34,445 nt of DNA from Neokomagataea thailandica NBRC 106555. GTDB lineage: Bacteria > Pseudomonadota > Alphaproteobacteria > Acetobacterales > Acetobacteraceae. Shown piece by piece: positions 33,116 through 34,445 of this stretch. Location of the stretch: positions 1 through 34,445 of the forward strand of contig NZ_BCZB01000005.1 of assembly GCF_001598495.1 (NCBI RefSeq), in the 5' to 3' direction. The position numbers and the translations under genes are program-made. The notes under the pieces are model-generated. The model did not search any database. It worked only from the letters and a program-made list of their open reading frames with translations, and was not told the origin of the DNA. Position 1 is the stretch's first letter. Each line of letters starts with the position of its first letter.

Positions 33116-33931
33116 TTGAAGATTCTTTTTCTCGGTGACATTGTCGGGCGTACTGGCCGTGAAGCAGTTATGCGGCAATTGCCCGGCTGGCGGGAAAAGC
33201 TGAAGCTCGATTTGGTTGTCGCAAATGCAGAGAACGCCTCACATGGGTATGGCTTGTCGCCTGAAATAGGACGCGCACTTCTTAAATCAGGCGTTGATGT
33301 CATCACCTTAGGGAACCATGCATGGGACCGGCGGGATATGTTGCGTGAGATTAACCAGATGCCGAACATTGTACGGCCGGTTAATTATCCGCTCGGTACG
33401 CCGGGGCAGGGGCATTATACAGTTGATGTTGGGCGTGGGCGCCGTGCTTTGGTGATTAATGCGATGGGGCGTATTTTCATGGACCCGTTGGATGACCCTT
33501 TCCGTGCGGTGAGTGACGTTTTATCACGCCATAAGTTGGGTGTGACCGTTCATGCGGTGGTGATTGATATTCACGCTGAAGCGACAAGTGAAAAAATAGG
33601 CTTTGGACATTATTTTGATGGGCGCGCTTCGGTTGTGGTTGGAACGCACACGCATGTTCCAACGGCAGACCATCGTATTTTGCCGGGCGGCACAGCTTTG
33701 CAGACGGATGCTGGTATGTGTGGTGACTATAATAGCGTCATTGGCATGGGGAAGGAGGCTTCACTTCATCGGCTTGTGCGGAAAATTCCGGGAGAGCGGC
33801 CGCAGCCAGCAGAGGGTGAGGCGACTGTTTGTGGTTTGATGGTTGAAACAGATGATGCCACTGGGTTGGCCGTGCGGGTTGCTCCTCTGCGGGTTGGTGG
33901 TGGATTAGCGCCAAATTGGCCAGACTTTTGA
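33116..33931 (+). CDS. TIGR00282/YmdB-family metallophosphoesterase
   Basis: 271 residues from TTG 33116, chosen because GGGAAGG lies seven bases upstream and the protein then begins with KILFLGDIVGR as in the family. A TTG at 33110 is also in frame. The dimetal site is visible: GDIVGR, NAENASHG, LGNHAWD, HAEATSEK and VGTHTHVPTAD. YmdB of Bacillus hydrolyses 2',3'-cyclic nucleotides and affects biofilm decisions; the role in alphaproteobacteria is less clear. It follows fau by two bases and ends the operon at a strong terminator. Confidence 0.9.
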   Translation: MKILFLGDIVGRTGREAVMRQLPGWREKLKLDLVVANAENASHGYGLSPEIGRALLKSGVDVITLGNHAWDRRDMLREINQMPNIVRPVNYPLGTPGQGHYTVDVGRGRRALVINAMGRIFMDPLDDPFRAVSDVLSRHKLGVTVHAVVIDIHAEATSEKIGFGHYFDGRASVVVGTHTHVPTADHRILPGGTALQTDAGMCGDYNSVIGMGKEASLHRLVRKIPGERPQPAEGEATVCGLMVETDDATGLAVRVAPLRVGGGLAPNWPDF

Positions 33932-33940
33932 GTGGATTGG

Positions 33941-33976
33941 AAAAACCGGGCGTTGCCCGGTTTTTTGTATTTTTTT
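33941..33976 (+). terminator. Strong intrinsic terminator
   Basis: AAAAACCGGGC-GTT-GCCCGGTTTTT is a perfect 11-bp stem with a three-base loop, followed by TGTATTTTTTTT. It ends the zapA-fau-ymdB transcript ten bases after the stop codon. Confidence 0.95.
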
Positions 33977-34090
33977 TGGTTATTTTTGTTTCGATTAGTG
34001 AATGTATTTTGGGGATAAAGTTTTTGTATTGAGGTTTTGATTGGGTTTTGATTGGGTTTTGAGTGTGTGTATGTGTTGTGTGACGGTTGT
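33977..34090. other. AT-rich segment upstream of rrn promoter
   Basis: T-rich, G/T-skewed sequence without a gene. It includes a short tandem repeat (GGTTTTGATT-type unit, three copies at about 34035-34064). It is in the place of UP-element/Fis-type activation sites for the rRNA promoter. Confidence 0.4.
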
Positions 34091-34119
34091 TTGACAGTGG
34101 TGAGTGATGTGCTTATAAG
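34091..34119 (+). promoter_or_regulatory. rRNA operon promoter
   Basis: A perfect -35 TTGACA (34091-34096), a 17-base spacer and a -10 TATAAG (34114-34119) lie about 230 bases upstream of the mature 16S start. The start of transcription is expected near 34126. Confidence 0.85.
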
Positions 34120-34347
34120 CGCCTTCACCGACGCGGTGGTGCCTTTCTTGAGGCGCTGAGCGGTGGTAAAGATGAGTTCTTTGACAATTGAAGATTGATG
34201 AATTGGAAGGGATATGTTGGCGGCGTTTTGATGCTGGTGATGGGGCTGAAAGTTCCTGATCTGGATTAGGACGCGGTATAAGCCGATGTATCTTATTTTG
34301 AGATGCTTTGAATTATGCTTTGTGTTTTTGTTTGGGTTTATGGGATT
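34120..34347 (+). other. 16S rRNA leader with boxA-like antitermination site
   Basis: The leader contains GCGCCT...AGGCGC (34119-34124 with 34151-34156) and GTTCTTTGACAA at about 34176-34187, close to the boxA consensus TGCTCTTTAACA bound by NusB/NusE. SuhB, encoded in this window, is part of that complex in E. coli. Confidence 0.6.
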
Positions 34348-34445
34348 GAACCTGAGAGTTTGATCCTGGCTCAGAGCGAACGCTGGCGGCATGCTTAACA
34401 CATGCAAGTCGCACGGACCTTTCGGGGTGAGTGGCGGACGGGTAA
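34348..34445 (+). rRNA. rrs: 16S ribosomal RNA, 5' part
   Basis: AGAGTTTGATCCTGGCTCAG at 34355-34374 is the universal 16S 5' sequence, which places the mature end near 34348. The following GAACGCTGGCGGCATGCTTA and ACACATGCAAGTCGCACGGA with a short first variable helix (CCTTTCGGGG) are Acetobacteraceae-like. The gene runs off the right edge after about 98 bases. Confidence 0.97.

Noticed and set aside
34030-34070. GGTTTTGATT tandem repeat as a regulatory iteron array
   Set aside because: Only about three short, T-rich copies in a promoter-upstream region; no replication gene nearby, so an origin is not supported.
1-34445. CRISPR array, integrase, toxin-antitoxin pair or tRNA genes
   Set aside because: No regularly spaced repeats, no recombinase of the integrase type, no recognisable toxin-antitoxin pair and no tRNA-like T-loop or anticodon arm were found on reading both strands; small tRNAs could still be missed by eye.

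Overview
The window reads as chromosomal DNA of an alphaproteobacterium, most likely an acetic acid bacterium (Acetobacteraceae). Three things point there. The 16S rRNA start at the right edge has an Acetobacteraceae-like first variable region. The gene order DUF4164-like / zapA / 6S RNA / 5-formyl-THF cyclo-ligase / TIGR00282 phosphoesterase is typical of alphaproteobacteria. The xseB-ispA-dxs-tlyA operon and the lepA / envelope motor / suhB / efp neighbourhood fit as well. The genus cannot be fixed from this sequence alone.

Layout. 1-830: the start of a small LptM-like lipoprotein gene leaves the window on the left, divergent from thymidine kinase (tdk). 833-4116: minus-strand block of rlmN, argG and an FKBP-type prolyl isomerase lipoprotein, with a 312-base structured gap between rlmN and argG. 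4254-8460: an iron-uptake operon (TonB-dependent receptor, DUF3649, PepSY-TM, DUF3325) behind a promoter overlapped by a Fur-like box. 8568-12829: tlyA, dxs, ispA and xseB as a tightly coupled isoprenoid operon, plus tusA. 12968-13850: an isolated plus-strand pair that looks like a phage holin and lysozyme. 13882-18177: a glycosyltransferase, an AzgA-type purine permease and an AsmA-family protein. 18400-19170: a decayed IS5-family element and what may be the tail of a gene it disrupted. 19152-22354: a second glycosyltransferase behind lepA. 22697-25582: a three-gene envelope operon (OmpA-like, MotA/TolQ/ExbB-like, MotB-like). 25707-29439: suhB, efp and the two EF-P modification genes epmB and epmA. 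29550-31706: a Gly/Trp-rich BamE-like lipoprotein, a fasciclin lipoprotein, a ThiE/TenI-like protein and an unknown protein. 31778-33931: coiled-coil protein, zapA, 6S RNA, fau and a ymdB-type phosphodiesterase, closed by a strong terminator. 34091-34445: rRNA promoter, leader and the first ~98 bases of 16S rRNA.

How the genes work together. Most are housekeeping: arginine synthesis, rRNA methylation, isoprenoid precursors and prenyl chains, translation factors LepA and EF-P with EF-P's own lysylation enzymes, cell division (ZapA) and one-carbon metabolism. The iron operon, glycosyltransferases, lysis pair and IS remnant are the accessory part. The most interesting unexplained unit is the proton-channel-like envelope operon at 22.7-25.6 kb: it carries the parts of a MotAB/TolQR-type motor, but no flagellar, Tol or Ton gene and no Zorya effector gene lies beside it. 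The second is the stand-alone holin/lysozyme pair.
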